In this document: piece after piece, positions 6,400 through 12,669 of the stretch
How the letters are laid out: every line of letters starts with the position of its first letter
How positions within the stretch are numbered: position 1 is the first letter of the stretch
Origin: CAZNER01 sp964572065
Lineage (GTDB): Bacteria > Patescibacteriota > Dojkabacteria > JAHIVN01
NCBI GenBank assembly: GCA_964572065.1
Contig: CAZNER010000051.1
Span: forward strand, 1 to 13,893
Length of the DNA: 13,893 nt
Direction: 5' to 3'
Position numbers and translations under genes: made by a program
The notes under the pieces: model-generated
Told to the model about the DNA's origin: nothing
Database searches by the model: none
Seen by the model: only the letters and a program-made list of their open reading frames with translations

Positions 6400-7419
6400 T
6401 TATTGTTCATAAATATAATATGTTTCTCTACCAACATTTTCTTCATATTCAACACCATCATAACGATTAAGAAAATGTCCTCTACCATCTACACTAATAG
6501 CGTATATAATAAAAGCATCTATAGCTACAAGATTATTTTTTGTAACTACATTATTGAAAGCATCATCACCAAAATTATCTTTATAATATTCTACAGGGTC
6601 TCCATCCCTATCTACTAAATAATCAATATACTCATCTCTTGCACTATCTATATTTCCTGTAAATTCATCATATATTGGGTCTCCATCCTCATCTTGTTCA
6701 AAATCATCATCGTCTATAATTCCTGCATCATACATTTCTTGTATTAGTCTGTTACCATATGTTCTGTCACGTTCATTTTCTATTTCATATGCATAAGATT
6801 CTTCCATTTCTCGTAAAGCGTCTTCAAACCAATCAGATTTTACATAATTTTCCCATCCGTTAAATGCAGAAATCCCTATATCATCAATAAGATTTTCAAT
6901 ATATTCTTCTGTTAATCTATCTGCTTCATTATCATCACAAACCAAATAATCAGTTCTACCAACAGAATATGAACAATCCCCTCTTTCTTCTGATATAGTA
7001 TCCATAGCTTCTTCAGCAGTCATATCAAGATGTTGTGCTAAAGCAACTATCTTATCATCATCAATATCTTCCCAAGAAACTGTTTCAGCTTCTCTTCTTA
7101 TTCTTTCTTTTTCTTTTAATATATCTACAACTTTAAGAATTTCTTTCCATATTTTATCATTTATTTCTTTTAGGTGGTAAATTTTCCAGAAATTAATTAA
7201 TCGTTTCTGATTTATATCGACAGGAACTACACGATCTAAATTTTGACCTACACTACCCTTACCTTTTCCTGACATGGTAAATTCCATATATCCATTTCTC
7301 CATGTTCTTTCAATCTCTATTTCCCATCGAATTTTTTTCTTATCAAAAATAATTACAGTTATTTCTTCATCTTTTCGAGCTTCTGTAAAAACTGATTCAT
7401 ATCTTTTTATATTTTTCAT
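6400..7419 (-). CDS. Tagged acidic protein with DGRGHFL motif (putative internal head protein)
   Basis: 339 residues, the largest of the tagged set. It begins MKNIKRYESVFTEAR, with the putative cleavage after F-T-E. A beta-rich part follows (about 20-75), then a basic helix (80-115). The acidic C-terminal half runs from DYLVCDDNEADRLTEEYI to residues 309-325, SVDGRGHFLNRYDGVEYE, and ends YYIYEQ. The combination of D-[GR]-x-G-H-F-L-x-x-Y-D-G and a YYIY end is one I have seen in uncharacterised phage proteins; no activity is known to me. Many Asp/Glu residues (DDDDFEQDEDGD) make it strongly acidic. The start is ATG 7419 with GAGG about 9-10 bases upstream, and a TACTAATAAT motif 24 bases away. 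It therefore begins its own transcript, which ends at the terminator at 5160-5192. Confidence 0.75.
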   Translation of the reverse strand: MKNIKRYESVFTEARKDEEITVIIFDKKKIRWEIEIERTWRNGYMEFTMSGKGKGSVGQNLDRVVPVDINQKRLINFWKIYHLKEINDKIWKEILKVVDILKEKERIRREAETVSWEDIDDDKIVALAQHLDMTAEEAMDTISEERGDCSYSVGRTDYLVCDDNEADRLTEEYIENLIDDIGISAFNGWENYVKSDWFEDALREMEESYAYEIENERDRTYGNRLIQEMYDAGIIDDDDFEQDEDGDPIYDEFTGNIDSARDEYIDYLVDRDGDPVEYYKDNFGDDAFNNVVTKNNLVAIDAFIIYAISVDGRGHFLNRYDGVEYEENVGRETYYIYEQ

Positions 7420-7443
7420 TTTTAATTACCTCTCTTTTCTTTT

Positions 7444-7453
7444 ATTATTAGTA
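7444..7453 (-). promoter_or_regulatory. Candidate phage promoter motif TACTAATAAT (7419-gene copy)
   Basis: Minus strand ATATACTAATAATAAAA, 24 bases before the ATG at 7419, in the 57-base gap after the 7477 stop. It nearly duplicates the protease-scaffold copy and marks the only clear break inside the tagged cassette. Confidence 0.6.
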
Positions 7454-7476
7454 TATGATTTTTAAATAGATACTTA

Positions 7477-8148
7477 TTATAATGTTTTCCTTAATTTTGA
7501 AGTAAGCATTGAAGCCATTGGATTTATAAAAAATTTCCATTGATTAATTAAACCGCCTAAATGTTTACATAAAAATTGATCATCAAAATGAAAATTAGGA
7601 CTCCAATGATCAGGCGGTATATTTGTAGGGAATATTGAAGCATCAAATTGAGATAAATTATAGTTCATTCCCTGCCAATGATAAGACATACAATTACAAA
7701 ATACTTGTATATATGCTACTTCAAGAATTTCTTTTAATTCTTTCATAGTCATTTTTTTAGTAGACTGATAATTAGGTTTTGTTTTAGCCCATTTGAAAAA
7801 ATCAAGAATCCTAAATTTCATTTCATAATGAGTATCTTCTGTAGGTTTAAATTTTGATTTAGGATTAGTAGTAGGCATTTTATCCTCATAAGTTGGAGAT
7901 GTATAAAAAATAAACGTCACATGTCCTTGTTTTTTATTTATAATAACATCTGATAAAACAGCTAATTTATTCTCAGGTGCTAATAATTTATTTCTCTCTT
8001 TACGAAATTTTTTAGTAAAATCAGACATACCAGCAGAAGTAGCTAAATCAGAAAATCTTAGTTCTTCTTCTAACTTATCTTTTAAATCTTTAAATTTAAA
8101 AGATAACCACTGTTCTTTAAATATACTTATATATCTTTTCATTTTCAT
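7477..8148 (-). CDS. Tagged protein with SWIM-like CxC...CxH zinc motif
   Basis: 223 residues beginning MKMKRYISIFKEQW, with the tag ending F-K-E before Gln-Trp. The body carries Cys151-x-Cys153 and Cys194-x-His196 (FCNCMSYHW, then QFLCKHLGGLI). This spacing resembles the CxCx(n)CxH zinc site of SWIM domains; phage proteins with a C-x-C-x-x-[FY] ... C-K-H-L pattern are familiar to me but functionally vague. The 40-residue spacer is longer than in classic SWIM domains. It contains PDHW and HFD, which could add ligands. The start ATG at 8148 overlaps the preceding stop by one base (TAATG), pointing to translational coupling; a second ATG six bases on would give MKRY. By inference it is a packaged zinc-binding, possibly DNA-binding, protein. 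Confidence 0.75.
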   Translation of the reverse strand: MKMKRYISIFKEQWLSFKFKDLKDKLEEELRFSDLATSAGMSDFTKKFRKERNKLLAPENKLAVLSDVIINKKQGHVTFIFYTSPTYEDKMPTTNPKSKFKPTEDTHYEMKFRILDFFKWAKTKPNYQSTKKMTMKELKEILEVAYIQVFCNCMSYHWQGMNYNLSQFDASIFPTNIPPDHWSPNFHFDDQFLCKHLGGLINQWKFFINPMASMLTSKLRKTL

Positions 8149-8675
8149 TAGAAATCAAACACACTCTTTATAACTTTAATTTTATATCTTTTATCACGTT
8201 TTTTATTTTCAGTCATATATAAAACATCATTTTTTATATCTTCTATAGTATAATGTTTTCGCCCCATAGGTAAATCAATATATACATCACTATATCGACC
8301 ATGCCCTAATTCCAACATTCTCGAAGCCCAAAATTGCAATGTATCTTTTACTCGATTATTCAAACGATTTACATTCACTGTCCATCTGTCAGGTCTTGTA
8401 TATTTTCGAATCCGAGTCCATCCTTGTTTAACAAGAGCTAATAAAATTTCCTCTCTCGCTTTTCCTTCCATACCGCTACCCATAGTCTCACCGTACTTAT
8501 CATAAATAGCCTGTATTTCCTCAATGGTATAGCCAAAGGCTTTAGGGTTCTTTATAACCTCTGCAATGTGTCTGTCCATTTTGCTCATAGGGAGAAGTTT
8601 ACCTGTAGGACTTATCCAATAAGCTTCTTCTCCTGCTATTTTTTCTTTAAATATGCTTTGATGTTTTTGTATCAT
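8148..8675 (-). CDS. Tagged protein, YWISPTGK family (putative internal head protein)
   Basis: 175 residues beginning MIQKHQSIFKEK, with the tag variant KHQSIFKE. The body starts EAYWISPTGKLLPM, continues through HIAEVIKNPKAFGYT and KAREEILLALVKQGW, and reaches WTVNVNRLN. This W-[IV]-x-P-x-G opening followed by a H-x-x-x-V/I-x-x-x-P-x-x-F-G-x-T block is a pattern seen in uncharacterised tailed-phage proteins; I know no activity for it. The C-terminus is basic (KKRDKRYKIKVIKS), compatible with DNA contact in the capsid. GAGG lies 10 bases before ATG 8675. The 49 bases of leader and tag (8641-8689) closely match those of the next gene upstream (9257-9305). The stop shares a base with the start of the following gene. 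Confidence 0.75.
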   Translation of the reverse strand: MIQKHQSIFKEKIAGEEAYWISPTGKLLPMSKMDRHIAEVIKNPKAFGYTIEEIQAIYDKYGETMGSGMEGKAREEILLALVKQGWTRIRKYTRPDRWTVNVNRLNNRVKDTLQFWASRMLELGHGRYSDVYIDLPMGRKHYTIEDIKNDVLYMTENKKRDKRYKIKVIKSVFDF

Positions 8676-8689
8676 TGTATTTTGACCTC
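8641..8689 (-). repeat. Leader/tag module, pair A copy 1
   Basis: Ribosome site, spacer, start codon and tag codons of the 8675 gene. This segment matches 9257-9305 at 42 of 49 positions. Six of the seven differences are transitions. Similarity is lost immediately after the tag. Confidence 0.8.
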
Positions 8690-8703
8690 AATTTGAAAAA
8701 TTT

Positions 8704-9291
8704 TTATTTCCTATCTACAAGAAGAATTCTTCCATTTTCATAACTTTTAACCAATACTTCTTTTTGATCAAACTCTCCTGCAATAGCTTCTGCAATTGCT
8801 ATCAGTATTTCATATGGAATACCAATAATCTCAACAGTCATACTTCTTTCATCATAAGTCTTGCCTGTTTCCCTATCTAAATGTTTTCCTTTGAAAAGAT
8901 TACCAACAGAATAAGCCTCAACTTCTTTGAAAGTTTTTAATACATTATAAAGCTTTTCATGTTTTTTAAATCTATTTATCAGAGTATTGAATTTTCTTTT
9001 GAAAAAATCTTTTACTATATTAAAAAATCCACGCTCATCTATTACTACATTTATATCAGTAGAAAATACTACCATTCCACCTTTGTTTTCAAATTCATAA
9101 GTAATTGATTCTTTTAATAAAGTACCATTAACCGAATATCGTTTTGTTTCTTTATGATAAAATACTCCATTCCATTTTACAGCCTCAATAAAATTGAGAA
9201 ACTTGATGTCTCGGATTTTAATATTAAAAGTATCCTCAAGAAGTCTATCAATCCTCTTTTCTTTGAATATACTTTGGTATTTTTTTATCAT
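8704..9291 (-). CDS. Tagged protein with C-terminal FDQKEVLV motif
   Basis: I start this gene at ATG 9291 (MIKKYQSIFKEKR, 195 residues). A longer frame from a TTG at 9321 overlaps the previous gene and lacks a ribosome site. The tag ends F-K-E before Lys-Arg. The middle is basic (about 90-110, KDFFKRKFNTLINRFKKHEK). The C-terminal third runs YSVGNLFKG, then ERSMTVEIIG, and ends EFDQKEVLVKSYENGRILLVD. The E-x-S ... EFDQ-x-x-VL arrangement is shared with the DUF3293-like paralogs at 11337-12627, so a distant relationship is possible. The same leader module as the 8675 gene precedes it (9257-9305). The function is unknown; by inference it is packaged in the head. Confidence 0.72.
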   Translation of the reverse strand: MIKKYQSIFKEKRIDRLLEDTFNIKIRDIKFLNFIEAVKWNGVFYHKETKRYSVNGTLLKESITYEFENKGGMVVFSTDINVVIDERGFFNIVKDFFKRKFNTLINRFKKHEKLYNVLKTFKEVEAYSVGNLFKGKHLDRETGKTYDERSMTVEIIGIPYEILIAIAEAIAGEFDQKEVLVKSYENGRILLVDRK

Positions 9292-9305
9292 TATATTTTG
9301 ATCTC
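9257..9305 (-). repeat. Leader/tag module, pair A copy 2
   Basis: Counterpart of 8641-8689: GAGATC ribosome site, spacer, ATG and the codons for MIKKYQSIFKEK. The two proteins differ completely after the tag, so the repeat marks a mobile 5' module rather than a whole-gene duplication. Confidence 0.8.
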
Positions 9306-9307
9306 TT

Positions 9308-9694
9308 TTATATTTTTTCAAGACTATTCACAAGATTAAACCATTCTTTTTTATCCATACTTTCACCTTCGTTCCACATTTTGATTAAAGTTTTGTGATT
9401 TTTTATTACAAATGTGAAAATCTCTTTTATTTCTTTTGCCGTCATTATAACACTATCTTCTTTTACTTCTGGATTAGGACTAATACTAATTGATGCACTT
9501 GGAGTCCTCCTGCTTGGTCTGTCTCTATAATATTTTACTCTTGCACCGTGTTTTCCTTCTTGTGTACTGACCCTAATCCAACCTCTTGATAAACCTGTAT
9601 CCTCAACAGTAAGGTTAGCCATCTCGATAAGTCGGTCTGATTTTTCAAATAACGCTTTGCATATTTCTATTATTTTTGAAATGTACTTTTTCAT
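9308..9694 (-). CDS. Tagged small protein, HGARVK family (putative internal head protein)
   Basis: 128 residues from ATG 9694, with GGA 7-8 bases upstream; a GTG at 9706 would add four residues. It begins MKKYISKIIEICKALFEKS, where I-I-E at the usual distance from KKY, or L-F-E slightly later, could be the cleavage site. The body (NLTVEDTGLSRGWIRVST, HGARVKYYRDRPS, SASISISPNPEV, then a helix ending LIKMWNEGE) resembles a family of roughly 100-residue bacterial proteins. Those proteins have a G-L-P/S-x-x-[IV]-W-I-[RS]-x-S opening, a H-x-x-R-[VI]-K strand and a final helix ending in [LI]-x-x-[YM]-W-[ND]. I recall the pattern but no function. The arginine-rich loop is basic enough to touch nucleic acid. 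Confidence 0.7.
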   Translation of the reverse strand: MKKYISKIIEICKALFEKSDRLIEMANLTVEDTGLSRGWIRVSTQEGKHGARVKYYRDRPSRRTPSASISISPNPEVKEDSVIMTAKEIKEIFTFVIKNHKTLIKMWNEGESMDKKEWFNLVNSLEKI

Positions 9695-9712
9695 AATATC
9701 ATCCACTTATTA

Positions 9713-10132
9713 TTATAGTTCCTTATTCATATAATTTTCAATATCATTCACCAATTCCCAAAAGTCTGCCTTATCTCTTGCTTTCTCATATTCTTTTTTT
9801 GGATTCTTATGATTATCAATCATCCTTTTTACATATTGACTAAAAGATAGTTCCTGAATTGATTCGCCTGTTGACCCTAAGTATGAAAGATACATTGTTC
9901 TACATCTTTCAACCAATTTGCTAAACCAAGTACCTTTATGGATATCTATTAGTGATGGATGTGCATTTAACTCTGATACAATATCTTTAATAAAAGACAT
10001 TTCTTTAAGATGTATTTTTGATTCGTCTAAAGCAGTAAGTCTTTTATATAGCTCAGTTGAATCTATCTTTTCAGATTTATAGTCCTTATAAATTGAGTCT
10101 GTAGAATCGCTTTTTCTTTTATATTTTTTCAT
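9713..10132 (-). CDS. Hypothetical protein with a degenerate tag
   Basis: 139 residues from ATG 10132 (MKKYKRKSDSTDSIYKDYKSEK); an in-frame TTG at 10147 is the longer alternative. KKYKRK matches the start of the cassette tag, but there is no hydrophobic-x-Glu at the fixed distance; SIYKD further on would be the nearest match. This protein may therefore be packaged without cleavage or not at all. The remainder is helical and mixed-charge (LKEMSFIKDIVSELNAHPS, then KARDKADFWELVNDIENYM). I do not recognise it. It stands between tagged genes with a 17-base gap on each side, as in the rest of the operon. Confidence 0.65.
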   Translation of the reverse strand: MKKYKRKSDSTDSIYKDYKSEKIDSTELYKRLTALDESKIHLKEMSFIKDIVSELNAHPSLIDIHKGTWFSKLVERCRTMYLSYLGSTGESIQELSFSQYVKRMIDNHKNPKKEYEKARDKADFWELVNDIENYMNKEL

Positions 10133-10149
10133 AATGTTATTTTTCAAGT

Positions 10150-10758
10150 TTATATTATTCTAATATATTCTACTTTAGGAATTTCCTTAGACCCCATAGC
10201 TTCAGCCCATGAAGGAATCCTGTATTCTTTAATCCATATACATTCTTTAATTACATAAGAAAATTTTTGACCTCTTTGATATTGCGAACTTTTTTTTAAT
10301 TTAGAATATGCGATTTTCAAAATCTTTGGGTCAAAAGTGATTTGACCTGTTTTACTATCTCGTTTAGTTTTAAATCTTGTTTCGATTTTACCGTCTGACC
10401 GTATTTCATAAAAACTACTGTCATCCTTAAACAAAATTGAATATTGATTATATTTGTTACATAGTCTTAATGCTTCTTCTCTATTTATTAGTGGGATAAA
10501 AAAACTTTTTTCTTCAACCGTTGTTTCAGTTTCATCGTCTTTATAGGTATAACCTGATTTTTGTTCAATGTAACCATATCCTAAATTTCTGATATCTTTT
10601 CTTAAATCTTCATGTCGTTTTAAATTTTCTTCAACTGTCAGGTCTTTTAAATATGCAGAAATAACAGCAAATGAATAAACACCATCCTCAATATGTTGAA
10701 TTATTCTACTCCAAGAAGATTCTTTAAGTTTGCCTTTATATCTTTTTAATTTTTCCAT
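10150..10758 (-). CDS. Tagged DUF3293-like paralog, divergent copy
   Basis: 202 residues from ATG 10758 (MEKLKRYKGKLKESSWSR). An ATG nine bases earlier is possible, but this start lines up with MGKLKRY in the next two genes. The tag ends L-K-E before Ser-Ser. The body is a divergent copy of the proteins at 11337 and 11992: SRIIQHIEDG, VISAYLKDLTVEENLKRHEDL, LGYGYIEQKSGYTY, EEKSFFIPL, then YNQYSILFKD in place of FDQDSILFVPKG. It adds about 70 residues of its own at the C-terminus, which are Lys-rich and Tyr-rich. The A-x-I-T/S-A ... EN ... G-Y ... E-x-S-F ... Q-x-S-I layout resembles DUF3293, a family of unknown function. Its stop is 17 bases before the following start. Confidence 0.72.
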   Translation of the reverse strand: MEKLKRYKGKLKESSWSRIIQHIEDGVYSFAVISAYLKDLTVEENLKRHEDLRKDIRNLGYGYIEQKSGYTYKDDETETTVEEKSFFIPLINREEALRLCNKYNQYSILFKDDSSFYEIRSDGKIETRFKTKRDSKTGQITFDPKILKIAYSKLKKSSQYQRGQKFSYVIKECIWIKEYRIPSWAEAMGSKEIPKVEYIRII

Positions 10759-10770
10759 AACATTCATTCT

Positions 10771-11313
10771 TTATTGTACTAAAACATATCCATCAAGATA
10801 AAAGTCGTATAGTTTTCCCTCAAAAAAGGATACAAAAAAATCATCTTTATAAAACTTATGATCTTCTCCATATGATTCACAAAGGCTTTCTTTAAATTCT
10901 TTCTTATATCCCTGTTCTTCAGCCCACAGAGTTACCTGTTGTTCTACAATCAATTCGGCATCAACATTTCTAAAAGTATGAAATTTTTTTATTGGAAAAA
11001 GAGTAGTGATTACTGCATGATTATTACCGTCATCTAACTTTGGGTCTCCCTGTCTTCTCCATGTAATGATACCGCCAATACCTGTTGATTTACTATGAAA
11101 ACCGTATTGTCCTTCAGTATCATTATAATCCGATAGAATTTCTTTTATAACATTTTGAATAACCTGATTCACAGTATCTTTATTCAAAATATTATTATAT
11201 CTATCTGAATATCTATCAATAGAGTGCTTGGTATCAATTATCATTCTACCTGCATAACCGTCATATATATTAACGGATTCATAAATTGGTTCGTATCTTT
11301 TTAATTTTCCCAT
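10771..11313 (-). CDS. Tagged protein, possible BECR-fold (RNase-like) domain
   Basis: 180 residues beginning MGKLKRYEPIYESVN; the tag ends I-Y-E before Ser-Val, one residue shorter than in the other genes. After it come IDTKHSIDRYSDRYNN, a helix (TVNQVIQNVIKEIL), then strands FHSKSTGIGGIITWRR and NNHAVITTLFPIK. The order K-H-x-x-x-R ... helix ... basic strand ... [VI]-[VI]-T-T resembles small BECR-fold proteins such as DUF4258 and RelE/barnase-like toxins. This is a resemblance only, and a catalytic set is not clear. A Phe/Tyr-rich acidic tail (about 140-180) follows. The start is ATG 11313 with AAGGA 9 bases upstream, inside a leader repeated at 11941-11992. If the fold is right, it would be a packaged toxin-like effector. 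Confidence 0.7.
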   Translation of the reverse strand: MGKLKRYEPIYESVNIYDGYAGRMIIDTKHSIDRYSDRYNNILNKDTVNQVIQNVIKEILSDYNDTEGQYGFHSKSTGIGGIITWRRQGDPKLDDGNNHAVITTLFPIKKFHTFRNVDAELIVEQQVTLWAEEQGYKKEFKESLCESYGEDHKFYKDDFFVSFFEGKLYDFYLDGYVLVQ

Positions 11314-11344
11314 AAGATTTATCCTTATGTTATCTTTTAAATCT
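11294..11344 (-). repeat. Leader/tag module, pair B copy 1
   Basis: 51 bases covering the stop codon of the preceding gene, the AAGGA ribosome site, the ATG and the codons for MGKLKRY. Identical to 11941-11992 apart from one missing base in the A/T run beside the ribosome site. The genes behind the two copies encode unrelated bodies. Confidence 0.9.
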
Positions 11345-11960
11345 CTACCTCACTCCAATGCTTGTTAGCAACTACACTGCATGACCATCTTCCAAAGAAA
11401 CCTTCAGGAAGCCGTTTTTGTTCAATTGTTATTGCTTCTTCAAATACAAAAGGTCTACCTTTGACTCTTGTAAAGAATTCTCCTGATTTTCCAAAAATAG
11501 GATTATTTAAGGTCTCTACAACATTATAGCCTGGATGTGCATCAGGACAATGATTAGTACCAATCAAGAATCCTTTATCTCTGCCTTTAGGTACAAATAG
11601 TATAGAATCCTGTTCAAATTCTTCTCCCCATTTTCTTAAATCTATTTCAAGTTTGCCATTGTCTTCTGTATCTACAACAAAAAATACATATTCACCAACT
11701 TCTCTTGCTTTCGAAGTTCCATAGTTTTCAACATAATAACCTTTAAGAGATGTAATATCATATCTTTTATTCTGTAATTTTGCTAATAGTGATCTATTCC
11801 GTTGCTGTTTCTCTTTTTTGGTATAGAGTTCCCCCTCACCACAATCTCTTGCATATCTATAGGCTGTAATAATGCCTGTATCATGTTCTGTCATATGTTG
11901 GTAAATTCTGGACAGAGAAGATTCTTTTAATTTGCTTTTATATCTTTTTAATTTTCCCAT
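11337..11960 (-). CDS. Tagged DUF3293-like paralog A
   Basis: 207 residues beginning MGKLKRYKSKLKESSLSR; the tag ends L-K-E before Ser-Ser. The body aligns by eye along its whole length with the next protein upstream: SRIYQHMTEHDTGIITAYR, KKEKQQRNRSLLAKL, YDITSLKGYY, EVGEYVFFVVD, LEIDLRKWGEEFEQDSILF, FLIGTNHC, VKGRPFVFE and a C-terminal KHW. The first 130 residues resemble DUF3293: ITA-x-R/N, then EN-x-x-RN, G-Y, E-x-S/Y and an FxQ-S/A-I strand. Its biochemical role is unknown. Similar full-length proteins seem familiar to me from phages, but I cannot name a characterised one. The start is ATG 11960 with AAAGGA upstream in a duplicated leader (11941-11992). Confidence 0.8.
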   Translation of the reverse strand: MGKLKRYKSKLKESSLSRIYQHMTEHDTGIITAYRYARDCGEGELYTKKEKQQRNRSLLAKLQNKRYDITSLKGYYVENYGTSKAREVGEYVFFVVDTEDNGKLEIDLRKWGEEFEQDSILFVPKGRDKGFLIGTNHCPDAHPGYNVVETLNNPIFGKSGEFFTRVKGRPFVFEEAITIEQKRLPEGFFGRWSCSVVANKHWSEVEI

Positions 11961-11992
11961 AAGATTTATCCTTTATGTTATCTTTTAAATCT
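11941..11992 (-). repeat. Leader/tag module, pair B copy 2
   Basis: 52 bases, the counterpart of 11294-11344 with a single inserted base. It holds the ribosome site, the ATG and the MGKLKRY codons of the 11960 gene and reaches the stop codon of the gene upstream. Confidence 0.9.
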
Positions 11993-12627
11993 TACAAATT
12001 CAAAATCAACAACAGGATACTCAATTCAGTCCAATGCTTTTCAGCCATTCTTCTCATAGCCCACACACCCATACCGCTTGCAGGACTTCTTACTTCCTTA
12101 CCGACACTCTCAAATATGAAAGGTCTGCCATTGACATAGCTTGTATAAATAGGAGATTCATATCCCAATCTGCCTTTCTGAAATGATTCTTTCTTGCCAT
12201 AGCCTAACCAATTGTTATCGCAATGATTTGTACCGATCAAAAAAGCCTCTGCTTCATTATTGATTGTTCCTTTAGGTATAATAAGAACACTATCCTGATC
12301 AAATTCTTCTCCTAATCTTCTTAAATCTCTTTCAAGATTTCCCTTATCTAATAGATCAACAACAAAATAGCTTACTTCTTTGCCGACAGTACCACCTTCG
12401 GGATATCTGCCATGTAACTTAGTTATACCGTAATCAAGGCTCAGTAACTTAGCAGTAAGGGATTTATTCCTTTGAAGATTTTCCCTTTTAGAATATGGAT
12501 GACCTTTAGAGCCGTCACAATCTGAATATTTTCTAAAAGCAGTAATAGCTCCGCAGTCATGTTCAAGATTGTGTCTCCATACTCTTGACAGAGAAGATTC
12601 TTCAATATTTCTTTTATATCTTTTCAC
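11992..12627 (-). CDS. Tagged DUF3293-like paralog B
   Basis: 211 residues starting at GTG 12627, with AGGA 8 bases upstream. It begins MKRYKRNIEESSLSR, so the tag ends I-E-E before Ser-Ser. It is a clear paralog of the next gene: HDCGAITAFRKYSDC, KRENLQRNKSLTAKL, YGITKLHGRY, EVSYFVVD, LRRLGEEFDQDSVLIIPKG, FLIGTNHC, YVNGRPFIFE, AEKHW. The C-terminus is extended by a hydrophobic end (SILLLILNL) that the paralog lacks, possibly from loss of the original stop codon. It is the first tagged gene of the operon. A TACTAATAAT promoter-like motif lies 42 bases upstream of the GTG, so it probably opens the cargo transcript. Confidence 0.8.
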   Translation of the reverse strand: MKRYKRNIEESSLSRVWRHNLEHDCGAITAFRKYSDCDGSKGHPYSKRENLQRNKSLTAKLLSLDYGITKLHGRYPEGGTVGKEVSYFVVDLLDKGNLERDLRRLGEEFDQDSVLIIPKGTINNEAEAFLIGTNHCDNNWLGYGKKESFQKGRLGYESPIYTSYVNGRPFIFESVGKEVRSPASGMGVWAMRRMAEKHWTELSILLLILNL

Positions 12628-12669
12628 TATATATTTCCTTTTTTATCTTTTTAATTTTTAACCTCTCTA

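Noticed and set aside
6367..6618. Plus-strand hydrophobic ORF that looks membrane-like
   Set aside because: The Ile/Phe/Tyr-rich translation is the complement of an acidic, AT-rich protein gene, a common artefact here.
9289..9321. TTG start giving the 8704-9291 protein a second KKYKR in front of its tag
   Set aside because: There is no ribosome site for the TTG, the segment overlaps the previous gene, and the duplicated leader module places the start at ATG 9291. The KKYKR is probably a coincidence of A-rich codons.
9708..9722. Possible fifth promoter-like motif (ACTATAATAATAAG on the minus strand)
   Set aside because: It overlaps the stop of the preceding gene and lacks the TACTAATAAT core, having a two-base insertion; probably chance in AT-rich DNA.
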